From contig OZ257137.1 of NCBI GenBank assembly GCA_965279115.1, positions 5,394,001 to 5,458,000 on the forward strand: a stretch of DNA of 64,000 nt, read 5' to 3'. A program made the translations under genes and the position numbers. Under the pieces are notes generated by a model. That model made no database searches, had not been told where the DNA came from, and worked only from the letters and a program-made list of their open reading frames with translations. Numbering within the stretch: the stretch's first letter is position 1; each line of letters opens with the position of its first letter. Positions 41,327-50,556 of the stretch are shown in pieces. The DNA is from JAEUOS01 sp965279115. Its GTDB lineage: Bacteria; Pseudomonadota; Gammaproteobacteria; Burkholderiales; JAEUOS01.

Positions 41327-42295
41327 ATGCTGCATCGATTCCACGCAAGTCTTGCTGTCGTATTCGCGCTGTGCGCCTTCGCTGTCGACGCCAATGCGCA
41401 GTCTTGGCCGCAGCGCCCCGTGCGCGTGATCGTGCCTTACGCGCCGGGCGGCAATACCGACGCGATCGCGCGGGTCACCGCCGAGCGCCTCACCACCGCC
41501 CTCGGGCAGCAGTTTGTTGTCGAAAACCGCGGCGGCGCCGGTGGCGCGACCGCGGCGGAGTTCGTCGCCAAGTCGGCGCCTGACGGTTACACGCTGTTCG
41601 TGGCGGCGTTGTCGCAGTTCGGCCCGGTGCCGCTGACGCAGAAGGTCAATTTCGACCCGCTGACCGATTTCACGCCCATCGCCAATATCGGTGCCAACGG
41701 CTTTGTCATCTCGGTCAACCCGTCCGTGCCGGTGAAGGACCTGAAGGAGTTCACCGACTATGTGAAGGCGCGCCCGGGCAAGCTCAACTACGGTTCCGGC
41801 GGCACCGGCAGCATGACGCACCTCGCACCGCTGTTGTTCCTCAAGAAGGCGGGGCTGGACATGGTGCATGTAGCCTACAAAGGTGGGGCGCCGGCGTTGG
41901 CCGATACGCTGTCCGGCCAGGTGCAGATGTATGCCGGCAGCCCGTCCGAACTGCTGCAGCATGCGGCAGCCGGCAAGGTGCGCCTGCTCGGCATCACCAG
42001 CGCGAAGCGCAATGCCCAGTTGCCCAATGTGCCGGCGATTGGCGAGTTTTATCCGGGTTTCAAGGCTGAAACCTGGAACGGGTTGGTCGGTCCGGCGGGC
42101 CTGCCGGCGGCCATCGTGGAGCGCCTGTCCGGTGAGATGGCCAGGCTGATGAAGGATGCCGCGTTCCTGGATCGCCTGGCCAAGCTAGGGCTCGAACCGG
42201 TACCCACCACGCCAGCCTCGTTCGCCGCCGACATCCGTGCCGAACACGCGATGTGGCGCGACCTGATCAAGTCCTCCGGCGTGGTGGTGGAATAA
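41327..42295 (+). CDS. Bug/TctC-family periplasmic receptor
   Basis: Receptor of 322 residues. GGAAGGA lies five bases before the chosen ATG and the resulting signal peptide is MLHRFHASLAVVFALCAFAV with cleavage near DANAQ. A start at 41288 overlapping the previous stop is possible but would give an atypical long n-region. Family motifs are RVIVPYAPGGNTDAIAR, VENRGGAGGATAA, PDGYTLF and HVAYKGGAPALAD. It lies 35 bases after the FAH-family gene, so ligand and hydrolase substrate are probably related. No permease gene is beside it. Confidence 0.9.
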   Translation: MLHRFHASLAVVFALCAFAVDANAQSWPQRPVRVIVPYAPGGNTDAIARVTAERLTTALGQQFVVENRGGAGGATAAEFVAKSAPDGYTLFVAALSQFGPVPLTQKVNFDPLTDFTPIANIGANGFVISVNPSVPVKDLKEFTDYVKARPGKLNYGSGGTGSMTHLAPLLFLKKAGLDMVHVAYKGGAPALADTLSGQVQMYAGSPSELLQHAAAGKVRLLGITSAKRNAQLPNVPAIGEFYPGFKAETWNGLVGPAGLPAAIVERLSGEMARLMKDAAFLDRLAKLGLEPVPTTPASFAADIRAEHAMWRDLIKSSGVVVE

Positions 42296-42343
42296 CCGCC
42301 TTGCAACCGGCCGCCGGCGATGCCGCGGCCGATTGTGATTGGG

Positions 42344-43321
42344 TCAGTCCGGCACCAGCACCACCTTGCCGTAGGTCTTGCGAGTCGCCAGATCGATCAT
42401 CGCCTGCGGCGCGTTCGAGAGCTTGTAGGTACTCGTTACCACCGGCTTGATCTTGCCTTCCGACAGCAGGCCGAACAGGTCGCCGTAGACGGTCTTGACC
42501 AGTTCAGGCTCGCGCTTGGCGGTTTCGCCCCAGAACACGCCGATGGCGCTGGCGGACTTGAGCAGCAGGCGGTTGGCCGGCAGGTTGGGAATGGTGCCGC
42601 CGGCGAAACCGACGACGATGAAGCGGCCACGCCAGTTGAGTACACGCATGGACTGTTCGGCCACGCGTCCCCCCACCATGTCGATGATGATGTCGGCGCC
42701 TTTGCCGCCGGTGGCGGCCTTGAGGCTTTCTACCCAGCCGTCGGTGGCATAGTCCCACGCATCATCGGCCCCATGCGCGCGGCACACCTTGAGCTTGGCT
42801 TCGCCGCCGGCGGTGGCGAAAATCTTTCCGGCGCCCCAGGCGCGCGCCAGCTGTATGGCCGCCAGGCCCACGCCACCCGCGCCGGCATGCACCAGCACGG
42901 TTTCGCCGGGCTGCATGCGGCCTGCGTCCTTCAGGCACAAATGTGCGGTGGGGTAGACGATCGGCAGGGCCGAGCCTTCGGCGAACGTCAGGTTGGCCGG
43001 AATCGGCGCGGCGGCCGCATCTGCCATGATGGCATGGGTGGCATAGCCGCCGGTGCCGACGTTGCCGCACACCCGCGCGCCGACCTTGTGCACGCTGCCC
43101 GCGCCTGTGGCCTCGATGGTGCCGGCGACTTCAACGCCCGGGGTGAAGGGGAAGGGCGGCTTTACCTGATAGCGCCCCTGGATCATCAGGGTATCGAGGA
43201 AATTCAGCGCCGCGGCTTCCACCTTGACCCGTACCTCGCCCGGCCCGGGTTGCGGGTCGGGCAGTTCCTCGAACTTCATTGCGTGCGGTTCGCACCATTC
43301 CTTGACGATCCATGCTTTCAT
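42344..43321 (-). CDS. NADPH:quinone reductase-like zinc-independent MDR protein
   Basis: Medium-chain dehydrogenase/reductase of 325 residues in the quinone oxidoreductase (QOR) group. N-terminal GroES-like domain with AAALNFLDTLMIQGRYQ, then the coenzyme domain with HAGAGGVGLAAIQLARAWGA and the pattern GGKGADIIIDMVGG. No zinc-binding cysteines are present. It reduces quinones or enoyl substrates with NADPH. It is divergent from the beta-oxidation operon across 159 bases, which may hold shared control elements. Confidence 0.88.
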   Translation of the reverse strand: MKAWIVKEWCEPHAMKFEELPDPQPGPGEVRVKVEAAALNFLDTLMIQGRYQVKPPFPFTPGVEVAGTIEATGAGSVHKVGARVCGNVGTGGYATHAIMADAAAAPIPANLTFAEGSALPIVYPTAHLCLKDAGRMQPGETVLVHAGAGGVGLAAIQLARAWGAGKIFATAGGEAKLKVCRAHGADDAWDYATDGWVESLKAATGGKGADIIIDMVGGRVAEQSMRVLNWRGRFIVVGFAGGTIPNLPANRLLLKSASAIGVFWGETAKREPELVKTVYGDLFGLLSEGKIKPVVTSTYKLSNAPQAMIDLATRKTYGKVVLVPD

Positions 43322-43480
43322 CGCTGAGAGGCTCCGGTTGGGTTTGCGGCGGGTAATATACTTGGCCGTCCGACTATAACAATGCAATGCGCACCGCGCG
43401 GGTCTCACCCCGCGAATCCGAGTAGGACAGAGAACGTCCAAGCCTTAGGATTCGGCGCTGCCGCAGATTCTGGAGACACC

Positions 43481-45565
43481 ATGAGTACCTTCACCCGCCG
43501 CGGAAACGTGGCCGTCATCACGATGGCCAATCCGCCCATGAATACCATGTCGCACGCCAACCGCAGCGCGGTCAAGGCGGCGCTCGAAGCGGCCAACGCC
43601 GATGCCGAAGTCAAGTCGATCGTCATTACTGGCGGCGGCCGGGTGTATTCATCCGGCGCGGAGATCAAGGAGTTCAACACCCCGGCGGCTACCGCCTCGC
43701 CCGGCTTGGGCGAGGTGATCAAGGCGCTGGAAGAGAGCCCCAAACCGGTCGTCGCCGCCATCCACGGTGTGGCCATGGGCGGCGGCCTCGAACTGGCGCT
43801 CGGCTGCCACTATCGCGTCGGCGCGCCGGGCGCGCTCATCGCGCTGCCAGAAGTCAAGCTCGGCCTCCTGCCGGGGGCAGGCGGCACGCAGCGGTTGCCG
43901 CGACTGGTCGGGGTGCAGAAGGGGCTGGACATGATCGTCAGTGGCGATCCGGTCAAGTCGGAGAAGTTCGCGCCGGGCAGCCTGTTCGACGAGATCACCG
44001 AGGGCGACCTTGTGGCGGTGGCCTGCGCCTTTGCCGAAAAGGTGGCCGCGAAGGGTGCGCCGTACAAGCGCGCCCGCGACCTCAGCGTCACGGTGGATGA
44101 CGCGGCCGAGTTTTTTGCCGCCGCGAAGGCCCGCGTGGCCAAGGACTTTCGCGGCTATCCCGCCCCGGCGAAATGCGTGGCGGCAGTCGAAGCCGTGGTC
44201 ACCATGCCGTTCGACGAAGGCCTCAAGTTCGAGCGTGCGGCCTTCATGGATCTGGTGGCCACCACCGAATCGAAGGCGATGCGCCATTTCTTCTTCGGCG
44301 AGCGCACCGTGGCCAAGATACCGGATGTGCCCGACGACACGCCGCTGCGCGAGGTAAAGACCGCCGCGGTGATCGGCGCCGGCACCATGGGCGGCGGCAT
44401 CACGATGAACTTCATCAACGCCGGCATCCCGGTATGCCTCCTGGAGATGAAACAGGAGGCCCTCGACCGCGGCGTGGCCACCATCCGCAAGAACTACGAG
44501 AACACGGCCAAGAAGGGCCGCATGACCATGGACGAGGTCGAGAAGCGCATGGCGCTGGTCAAGCCGACCCTGTCCTACGACGACCTGAAAGACGCCGACA
44601 TCGTCGTCGAGGCGGTGTTCGAGGACATGGCGGTCAAGGAGACCGTGTTCAGGAAGCTGGATGAAGTGATGAAGCCGGGCGCCATCCTTGCCTCCAACAC
44701 CTCCACGCTGGACGTGAACAAGATCGCCGCCTTCACGAAGCGCCCGCAGGACGTGATCGGCACGCATTTCTTCTCGCCTGCGAACGTGATGCGCCTGCTG
44801 GAGATCGTGCGTGGCGCCAGGACCGGCAAGGATGTGCTGGCCACCACCATGAAGCTCTCCAAGACCATCAAGAAGATCGGCGTGGTCTCGGGGGTGTGCG
44901 ACGGCTTCATCGGCAACCGCATGATCGAGCAGTACTCACGCCAGGCGGGCTTCCTCATCGATGAAGGGGCATCGCCGCAACAGATCGACCAGGCCATCGA
45001 GAAGATCGGTTTCGCGATGGGGCCGTTCCGCATGATCGACCTGGCCGGCAACGACGTCGGCTGGTACATCCGCAAGCGCCGCTACATCGAGTACCCGGAC
45101 ATGCGCTACTCGAGGTCCGCCGACCTGATCTGCGAGGCCGGCCGCTTCGGCCAAAAGACCCAGGCGGGCTGGTACGACTACAAGCCGGGCGATCGCACCG
45201 CCTATCCGTCCCCGGTGGTCGAGGAGATCCTCGCCAGCCATCGCAAGGCCATCGGCATCACGCCGCGGCAGGTGTCCGACGAGGAGATCGTCGAGCGCCT
45301 GATGTATGCGCTGGTCAATGAGGGTGCCTGTATCCTCGAGGAAGGCATCGCCATGAGGGCGGTCGACATCGACATGATCTACATGACCGGCTACGGCGTG
45401 CCGCCCTACCTGGGCGGGCCGATGTTCTGGGCCGACCGCAAGGGCCTGGCCAATGTGGTCGCGACCATGCAGAAGTTCGCGCAGAACCCGAATGCCGATC
45501 CGGCCTTCTGGAAGCCCGCGCCGCTGCTTGCAAGACTGGCTGCCGAAGGCAAGACGTTCAACTGA
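43481..45565 (+). CDS. Bifunctional enoyl-CoA hydratase / 3-hydroxyacyl-CoA dehydrogenase (FadB/FadJ-like)
   Basis: Protein of 694 residues carrying two successive beta-oxidation steps. The N-terminal crotonase domain (about 1-190) has both catalytic glutamates, in GGGLELALG and ALPEVKLGLLPGAGGTQRLPR. The dehydrogenase part begins with the NAD motif GAGTMGGG (about residue 303) and holds the catalytic His in IGTHFFSPANVM and Glu in VVEAVFE and the C-terminal helical domains. GGAGA lies before the ATG. It heads the operon with the thiolase and acyl-CoA dehydrogenase. The crotonase domain lacks the long isomerase insert of E. coli FadB; it resembles the peroxisomal-type bifunctional enzymes of betaproteobacteria. 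Confidence 0.93.
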   Translation: MSTFTRRGNVAVITMANPPMNTMSHANRSAVKAALEAANADAEVKSIVITGGGRVYSSGAEIKEFNTPAATASPGLGEVIKALEESPKPVVAAIHGVAMGGGLELALGCHYRVGAPGALIALPEVKLGLLPGAGGTQRLPRLVGVQKGLDMIVSGDPVKSEKFAPGSLFDEITEGDLVAVACAFAEKVAAKGAPYKRARDLSVTVDDAAEFFAAAKARVAKDFRGYPAPAKCVAAVEAVVTMPFDEGLKFERAAFMDLVATTESKAMRHFFFGERTVAKIPDVPDDTPLREVKTAAVIGAGTMGGGITMNFINAGIPVCLLEMKQEALDRGVATIRKNYENTAKKGRMTMDEVEKRMALVKPTLSYDDLKDADIVVEAVFEDMAVKETVFRKLDEVMKPGAILASNTSTLDVNKIAAFTKRPQDVIGTHFFSPANVMRLLEIVRGARTGKDVLATTMKLSKTIKKIGVVSGVCDGFIGNRMIEQYSRQAGFLIDEGASPQQIDQAIEKIGFAMGPFRMIDLAGNDVGWYIRKRRYIEYPDMRYSRSADLICEAGRFGQKTQAGWYDYKPGDRTAYPSPVVEEILASHRKAIGITPRQVSDEEIVERLMYALVNEGACILEEGIAMRAVDIDMIYMTGYGVPPYLGGPMFWADRKGLANVVATMQKFAQNPNADPAFWKPAPLLARLAAEGKTFN

Positions 45566-45599
45566 TCAAGACGAAACAATCAAATCCAAGGAGACTCGC

Positions 45600-46778
45600 A
45601 TGACCGATGCCGTTGTCGTATCCACCGCCCGCACGGGCCTGGCCAAGTCCTGGAAGGGCGCCCTCAACATGACCCATGGCGCCACCATGGGCGGTGCAGT
45701 GGTGAAGGCCGCGATGGAGCGCGCGAAGCTTGACCCGGCCGAGGTCGAGGATGTGCTGATGGGGTGTGCCAATCCCGAGGGCGCCACCGGCGGCAACATC
45801 GCGCGCCAGGTCGCCCTGATGGCCGGCTGTCCGGTGTCCGTTTCGGGCGCCACCGTCAACCGCTTTTGCTCCTCCGGCCTGCAGACCATCGCAATGGCTT
45901 CGCAGCGCATCATCGCCGGCGAAGCCGACATCTTTGTTGCGGGTGGGGTCGAATCGATCTCGTGTGTGCAGAACGAGATGAACAAGCACATGTATCGCGA
46001 CCCCAACCTCGAGGCGAAGAAGCCCGAGATCTACTGGAACATGCTGCAGACCGCCGAGATGGTGTCCAAGCGCTACAACATCAGCCGCGAGGCGCAGGAC
46101 CGCTACGGTGTGGCCAGCGTGCTGCGCGCCGCCGCGGCACGGGATGCCGGGAAGACCCGCGACGAGATCATCCCGATCATGGTCAAGACCAAGCTCGTCG
46201 ACAAAGCCACCGGCGTCGAGACCATCAAGGAAGTGCTGCACGACAAGGACGAGGGCATTCGCGCCGACACCACCTATGAAGGCGTGTCGCAGATCAAGCC
46301 GGCCGTTGAGGGCGGCGTCATCGCCGCCGGCAACGCCAGCCAGTTCTCCGACGGCGCTTCCGCCGCAGTGGTGATGAGCGCCAAAGTGGCTGAGCAGCGC
46401 GGCTTGCAGCCGCTCGGCATCTACCGCGGCTTCGCGATTGCAGGATGCGAGCCCGACGAGATGGGCATCGGGCCGGTGTTCGCCATCCCCAAGTTGCTGA
46501 AAAAGGCCGGGCTGGGCGTCAAGGACATCGGGCTGTGGGAACTGAACGAAGCCTTCGCGGTGCAGGTGATCTACTGCCGCGACCAGCTGGGGATCCCGGA
46601 TGACCGGCTCAACGTCAACGGCGGCTCCATCGCCGTCGGCCACCCGTATGGCGTCACCGGCGCCCGCCTGGTCGGCCACGCCTTGATCGAAGGCAAGCGT
46701 CGCGGTGTCAAGTACGTGGTCATCACCATGTGCGTCGGTGGCGGCATGGGGGCGGCCGGCCTGTTCGAGGTTGCCTGA
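45600..46778 (+). CDS. Acetyl-CoA acyltransferase (3-ketoacyl-CoA thiolase)
   Basis: Thiolase of 392 residues that cleaves 3-ketoacyl-CoA. The nucleophile is Cys90 (NRFCSSG), the base His lies in GHPYGVTGAR and the second active-site cysteine in TMCVGGGMG near the C-terminus. AAGGAG precedes the ATG. It follows the FadB-like gene by 34 bases, so the two would act as a degradative complex. A large hairpin follows at 46814. The family also includes acetyl-CoA acetyltransferases, but the neighbouring genes favour fatty acid degradation. Confidence 0.93.
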   Translation: MTDAVVVSTARTGLAKSWKGALNMTHGATMGGAVVKAAMERAKLDPAEVEDVLMGCANPEGATGGNIARQVALMAGCPVSVSGATVNRFCSSGLQTIAMASQRIIAGEADIFVAGGVESISCVQNEMNKHMYRDPNLEAKKPEIYWNMLQTAEMVSKRYNISREAQDRYGVASVLRAAAARDAGKTRDEIIPIMVKTKLVDKATGVETIKEVLHDKDEGIRADTTYEGVSQIKPAVEGGVIAAGNASQFSDGASAAVVMSAKVAEQRGLQPLGIYRGFAIAGCEPDEMGIGPVFAIPKLLKKAGLGVKDIGLWELNEAFAVQVIYCRDQLGIPDDRLNVNGGSIAVGHPYGVTGARLVGHALIEGKRRGVKYVVITMCVGGGMGAAGLFEVA

Positions 46779-46813
46779 GCCTTTCGCTTTTCGCTTTAGA
46801 CACAAGTCACGGC

Positions 46814-46856
46814 GGGGCAGGCCCTTGCTTCTGCGAATGAAGCAAGGGCATGCCCC
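46814..46856 (+). terminator. Large intercistronic hairpin between thiolase and acyl-CoA dehydrogenase genes
   Basis: GGGGCA-G-GCCCTTGCTT pairs with AAGCAAGGGC-A-TGCCCC: a 10-bp and a 6-bp stem separated by a single G/A mismatch, with a 9-base loop. No T run follows, so it is more likely a stabiliser, an attenuator or a Rho-related element than an intrinsic terminator. An ATG within the hairpin (46850) is in frame with the next gene. Confidence 0.6.
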
Positions 46857-46870
46857 GAAAGTTGCGGGCC

Positions 46871-48682
46871 ATGGAATCGAAACTTCTCAACCGGCGCGAT
46901 CTCGCGTTCGTGCTCTACGAACTGCTGGACGTTGCCTCGCTCACCGCGCGCGCGCGCTATGCCGACCATTCGCGCGAGACTTTCGATGCGGCCCTTGACC
47001 TGGCCGAGCAGATCGCCCTCGACCATTTCGCGCCGCACAACCGCAAGAGCGACGAGCATGAGCCGACCTTCGACGGCGAGCGTGTCACGCTCATCCCGGA
47101 AATCGCGGCGGCGCTGAAGGCCTTTGTCGATGCCGGCCTGATGGCCGCCGAGCACGACTACGAGTATGGCGGCATGCAGCTGCCGCTGACGGTCGCCAAG
47201 GCCTGCTTCGCGTTTTTCAAGGCCGCCAATGTCGGCACCGCGAGCTATCCCTTCCTCACGATAGGCAATTCCAACCTGCTGCTTGATCACGGCTCACAGG
47301 CGCAGATCGATACCTTCGTGCGGCCGATGCTGGCGGGCAAGTGGTTCGGCACCATGTGCCTGTCCGAGCCGCAGGCGGGATCATCGCTGTCCGACATACG
47401 CACCCGCGCGGAAGCGCAACCCGATGGTACGTACCGCCTGTTCGGAAACAAGATGTGGATTTCCGGCGGCGAGCACGAGTTGTCCGAGAACATCGTGCAC
47501 CTGGTACTGGCGAAGATCCCCGGCGCGCCACCCGGCGTGAAGGGCATTTCGCTGTTCATCGTGCCGCGCAGGGGGGTCAGCACCGACGGCCAGGCGGGCG
47601 AGCGCAACGACGTCGCGCTGGCCGGGCTCAATCACAAGATGGGCTATCGCGGCACCGTCAACACGCTGCTCAATTTCGGCGAAGGCAAGTTCAGACCGGG
47701 CGGGCAGGCCGGTGCGATCGGATATCTGGTGGGTGAGGCCAACCGCGGCCTGGCCTACATGTTCCACATGATGAACGAGGCGCGCATCGGCGTGGGCCTG
47801 GGCGCCACCATGCTCGGCTACACCGGCTACCTGCATGCGCTGGACTATGCGCGCAACCGCCCGCAGGGCCGCCATCCCGGTGCCAAGGACCCGACTGCGC
47901 CGCAGGTGCCGATCGTGGAGCATGCCGACATCAAGCGCATGCTGCTGGCGCAAAAGGCCTACGCCGAGGGCGCATTGGCGCTCAACCTCTATTGCGCGCG
48001 CCTGGTGGACGAGCAGAAAACCGCGGAGAGCGAATCCGCGCGCGGCGACGCCGGCATGCTGCTGGACCTGCTGACGCCGATCGCCAAGTCCTGGCCGTCG
48101 CAATGGTGCCTGGAGGCCAACAACCTTGCAATCCAGGTGCATGGCGGCTACGGCTACACCCGCGACTATTCCGTGGAGCAGTTCTATCGCGACAACCGCT
48201 TGAACCCGATTCACGAGGGCACCCACGGCATACAGGGCCTTGACCTGCTGGGCCGCAAGGTGGTGCAGCAGGGCGGGGCGGCGCTGGCGCTCCTGGGCCG
48301 TGAAATCGAAAAGACCTGCCGTGACGCAGGGTCGCTGCGCGACACCGTGCACTTCGCGCGCAGCCTCGGCGAAGCGGTGGCACGGCTGGGCCTGACCACG
48401 CAAAAGCTGCATGGGGCGGGCAGTGTCGAGCGCACCCTCGCCAATGCATCAACTTATCTTGAGGCGTTCGGTCACGTGGTGCTGGCGTGGATGTGGTTGC
48501 GCGCGGCTGTCATCGCCGCGCGGCGGCTTGAGGCCGGCACCGCCGAGACGGCGTTCTACCGCGGCAAGCTGCAGGCAGCCACCTACTTTTTTCGCTGGGA
48601 GTTGCCCAAGACGGCGCAATGGTGCGACTTGCTGGAAGCTATCGACACGACCACACTGGACATGCAGGACGACTGGTTCTGA
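46871..48682 (+). CDS. Acyl-CoA dehydrogenase
   Basis: Flavoprotein of 603 residues of the long acyl-CoA dehydrogenase branch (about 600 residues, including DmdC-like and FadE-like enzymes), with an extra C-terminal domain. FAD and substrate motifs are CLSEPQAGSSLSDI, KMWISGGEHE and the C-terminal GGYGYTRDYSVEQFYRDNR with the catalytic Glu in NPIHEGTHGIQ. The start at 46871 follows the hairpin; the in-frame ATG at 46850 lies inside it. It performs the first oxidation step of the beta-oxidation operon; the chain length preference is unknown. Confidence 0.9.
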   Translation: MESKLLNRRDLAFVLYELLDVASLTARARYADHSRETFDAALDLAEQIALDHFAPHNRKSDEHEPTFDGERVTLIPEIAAALKAFVDAGLMAAEHDYEYGGMQLPLTVAKACFAFFKAANVGTASYPFLTIGNSNLLLDHGSQAQIDTFVRPMLAGKWFGTMCLSEPQAGSSLSDIRTRAEAQPDGTYRLFGNKMWISGGEHELSENIVHLVLAKIPGAPPGVKGISLFIVPRRGVSTDGQAGERNDVALAGLNHKMGYRGTVNTLLNFGEGKFRPGGQAGAIGYLVGEANRGLAYMFHMMNEARIGVGLGATMLGYTGYLHALDYARNRPQGRHPGAKDPTAPQVPIVEHADIKRMLLAQKAYAEGALALNLYCARLVDEQKTAESESARGDAGMLLDLLTPIAKSWPSQWCLEANNLAIQVHGGYGYTRDYSVEQFYRDNRLNPIHEGTHGIQGLDLLGRKVVQQGGAALALLGREIEKTCRDAGSLRDTVHFARSLGEAVARLGLTTQKLHGAGSVERTLANASTYLEAFGHVVLAWMWLRAAVIAARRLEAGTAETAFYRGKLQAATYFFRWELPKTAQWCDLLEAIDTTTLDMQDDWF

Positions 48683-48699
48683 AAGAAGGGAATGCAGCT

Positions 48700-49476
48700 A
48701 TGAGTCTCAAGAAACTGATGGATCTCTCCGGCCGGGTGGCGATCGTCACCGGCGGGTCGCGCGGACTGGGGCTGCAGATCGCCGAGGCGCTGGGCGAGAT
48801 GGGCGCCAAGCTGGCGATCACCGCGCGAAAGGCCGGCGAACTCGACCAGGCGCAGGCGCACCTGTCGGCTTTGGGTCATGACGTCCTGACGATCCCCTCC
48901 GATCTTGGCAAACCCGAGGTTCCGGCGCAAATCGTCGAAGCCGTCATGAAGAAGCACGGGCAGATCGACATCCTGGTCAACAACGCCGGCGCCACCTGGG
49001 GCGCGACCGCGGAAGACCATCCGCTCGAAGCCTGGCAGAAACTGATGAACCTGAACCTCACCGGCAACTTCCTGTTGTGCCAGCAGGTGGCCAAGGCCTC
49101 GATGATCCCGCGCAAGTACGGGCGCATCGTCAACATCGCTTCCGTCGCGGGCCTGGGCGGAAACCCGCCGCAAATGGAGGGCACCATCGCCTACAACACC
49201 ACCAAGGGCGGGCTGGTCAATTTCACCCGCGCGCTGGCCGCCGAGTGGGGCAAGTACAACATCACGGTCAACGCCATCTGCCCGGGCTTCTTTCCTTCCA
49301 AGATGACCCGCGCCACGCTCGCCAACCACGAAAAATTCTTCATCGAGATGACACCGCTGGGCAAACTGGGCGGCGACGAGGACTTGAAGGGCGCGGCCGT
49401 GCTGTTCGCATCCGACGCGGGCGGCCATATCACCGGCCAGTGCCTGGCCATCGATGGCGGCGCCATCGTCATTTGA
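48700..49476 (+). CDS. SDR-family oxidoreductase (FabG-like)
   Basis: Short-chain dehydrogenase of 258 residues in the beta-oxidation operon. The chosen ATG lies 17 bases after the acyl-CoA dehydrogenase stop, with GAAGGGA upstream. Cofactor motif TGGSRGLG, an ARK segment after strand 2 that favours NADP, NNAG, catalytic Ser in NIASVAG, Tyr-x3-Lys in YNTTK and LAIDGGAIVI at the end. It could reduce or oxidise 3-hydroxyacyl substrates. The exact substrate is not visible. Confidence 0.87.
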   Translation: MSLKKLMDLSGRVAIVTGGSRGLGLQIAEALGEMGAKLAITARKAGELDQAQAHLSALGHDVLTIPSDLGKPEVPAQIVEAVMKKHGQIDILVNNAGATWGATAEDHPLEAWQKLMNLNLTGNFLLCQQVAKASMIPRKYGRIVNIASVAGLGGNPPQMEGTIAYNTTKGGLVNFTRALAAEWGKYNITVNAICPGFFPSKMTRATLANHEKFFIEMTPLGKLGGDEDLKGAAVLFASDAGGHITGQCLAIDGGAIVI

Positions 49477-49496
49477 ACCAAAGGAGCTTCACTTCC

Positions 49497-50498
49497 ATGA
49501 GCATCGTCAACAAACAGATCCATCTGGTCGCCCGCCCGGTGGGTGAACCCACCGAAGCCTGCTTCGCCCTGGTCGAAAAGACGCTGGATGAACCCGGGCC
49601 CGGCCAGGTGCTGGTGAAAAACGAGTTCCTGTCGCTCGACCCCTACATGCGCGGGCGCATGGACGACGCAAAATCCTATGCCCAGCCGCAGGCCTTGAAC
49701 GAAGTGATGGTGGGGGCGACCAGCGGCGAGGTGCTGGTTTCCAACCACCCCAACTTCAAGCCCGGCGACAAGTTCGCCGCCAAGTTCGGCCTTGGCTGGC
49801 AGACCCATGCCATCGTCAAGGGCGAGCACATCATCAAGGTCGATCCGGGCCGCGTGCCGCTCTCCTACTACGTGGGGCTGCTTGGCATGCCCGGCGCGAC
49901 GGCCTGGTACGGCACGATGAAGATCCTCGAACCGGCAGCCGGTCAGACCCTGGTGGTCACCGCGGCCACCGGCGCGGTAGGCGGCGTGGTCGGGCAACTG
50001 GCCAAGGCGCATGGCGCACGCGTGGTCGGCATCGCCGGTGGCGCTGCCAAGTGCGAATATGCGGTCAAGGAGATGGGCTTCGACGCGTGCGTCGACTACA
50101 AGGCTGCCGGCTGGAAGGAGGCCTTGAAGGCCGTCACACCGGACGGCGTGGACCGCGTGTTCGAAAACGTCGGTGGCGAGATCTTCGACACCATTCTGGC
50201 GCGCATGAACCAGTTCGGCCGCATCGCTGTCTGCGGCCTGATCTCCGGCTACAACGGCACGCCGATGCCACTCAACAATTTCCGTTCGGTGCTGGTCAAC
50301 AAGCTGCGCATCCAGGGCTTCATCATTTCAGACCACCTGGAGTTCTGGCCGCAGGCGCACAAGGAGCTGGCCGACCTGGTGGTGGCCGGCAAGCTCAAGT
50401 ACCGCGAATCGGTGGCCGAAGGGCTGGAGAACGCACCGCGGGCTTTTCTTGCGATGCTCAAGGGCGGAAACTTCGGCAAGCAGATCGTCCGGCTGTGA
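49497..50498 (+). CDS. NADP-dependent MDR reductase (2-alkenal/prostaglandin reductase-like, CurA type)
   Basis: Zinc-independent medium-chain reductase of 333 residues. N-terminal substrate domain contains SLDPYMRGRMDDAKSY, typical of leukotriene B4 12-hydroxydehydrogenase and CurA; the NADP domain has VTAATGAVGGVVGQLAKAHG and GGAAKCEYAVKEMGFDACVDYK. AAGGAG is seven bases before the ATG. It reduces enone or enoyl double bonds with NADPH, plausible for removing unsaturated by-products. It follows the SDR by 20 bases. Confidence 0.9.
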   Translation: MSIVNKQIHLVARPVGEPTEACFALVEKTLDEPGPGQVLVKNEFLSLDPYMRGRMDDAKSYAQPQALNEVMVGATSGEVLVSNHPNFKPGDKFAAKFGLGWQTHAIVKGEHIIKVDPGRVPLSYYVGLLGMPGATAWYGTMKILEPAAGQTLVVTAATGAVGGVVGQLAKAHGARVVGIAGGAAKCEYAVKEMGFDACVDYKAAGWKEALKAVTPDGVDRVFENVGGEIFDTILARMNQFGRIAVCGLISGYNGTPMPLNNFRSVLVNKLRIQGFIISDHLEFWPQAHKELADLVVAGKLKYRESVAEGLENAPRAFLAMLKGGNFGKQIVRL

Positions 50499-50556
50499 AC
50501 CGCCCGGATCAAGCGCAGGTCAACCAGGCACCATCACCATCCACAGGAGCGACTTC

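Noticed and set aside
41288..41327. ATGA-overlapping start for the TctC receptor
   Set aside because: A much better ribosome-binding site and normal signal peptide belong to the ATG at 41327.
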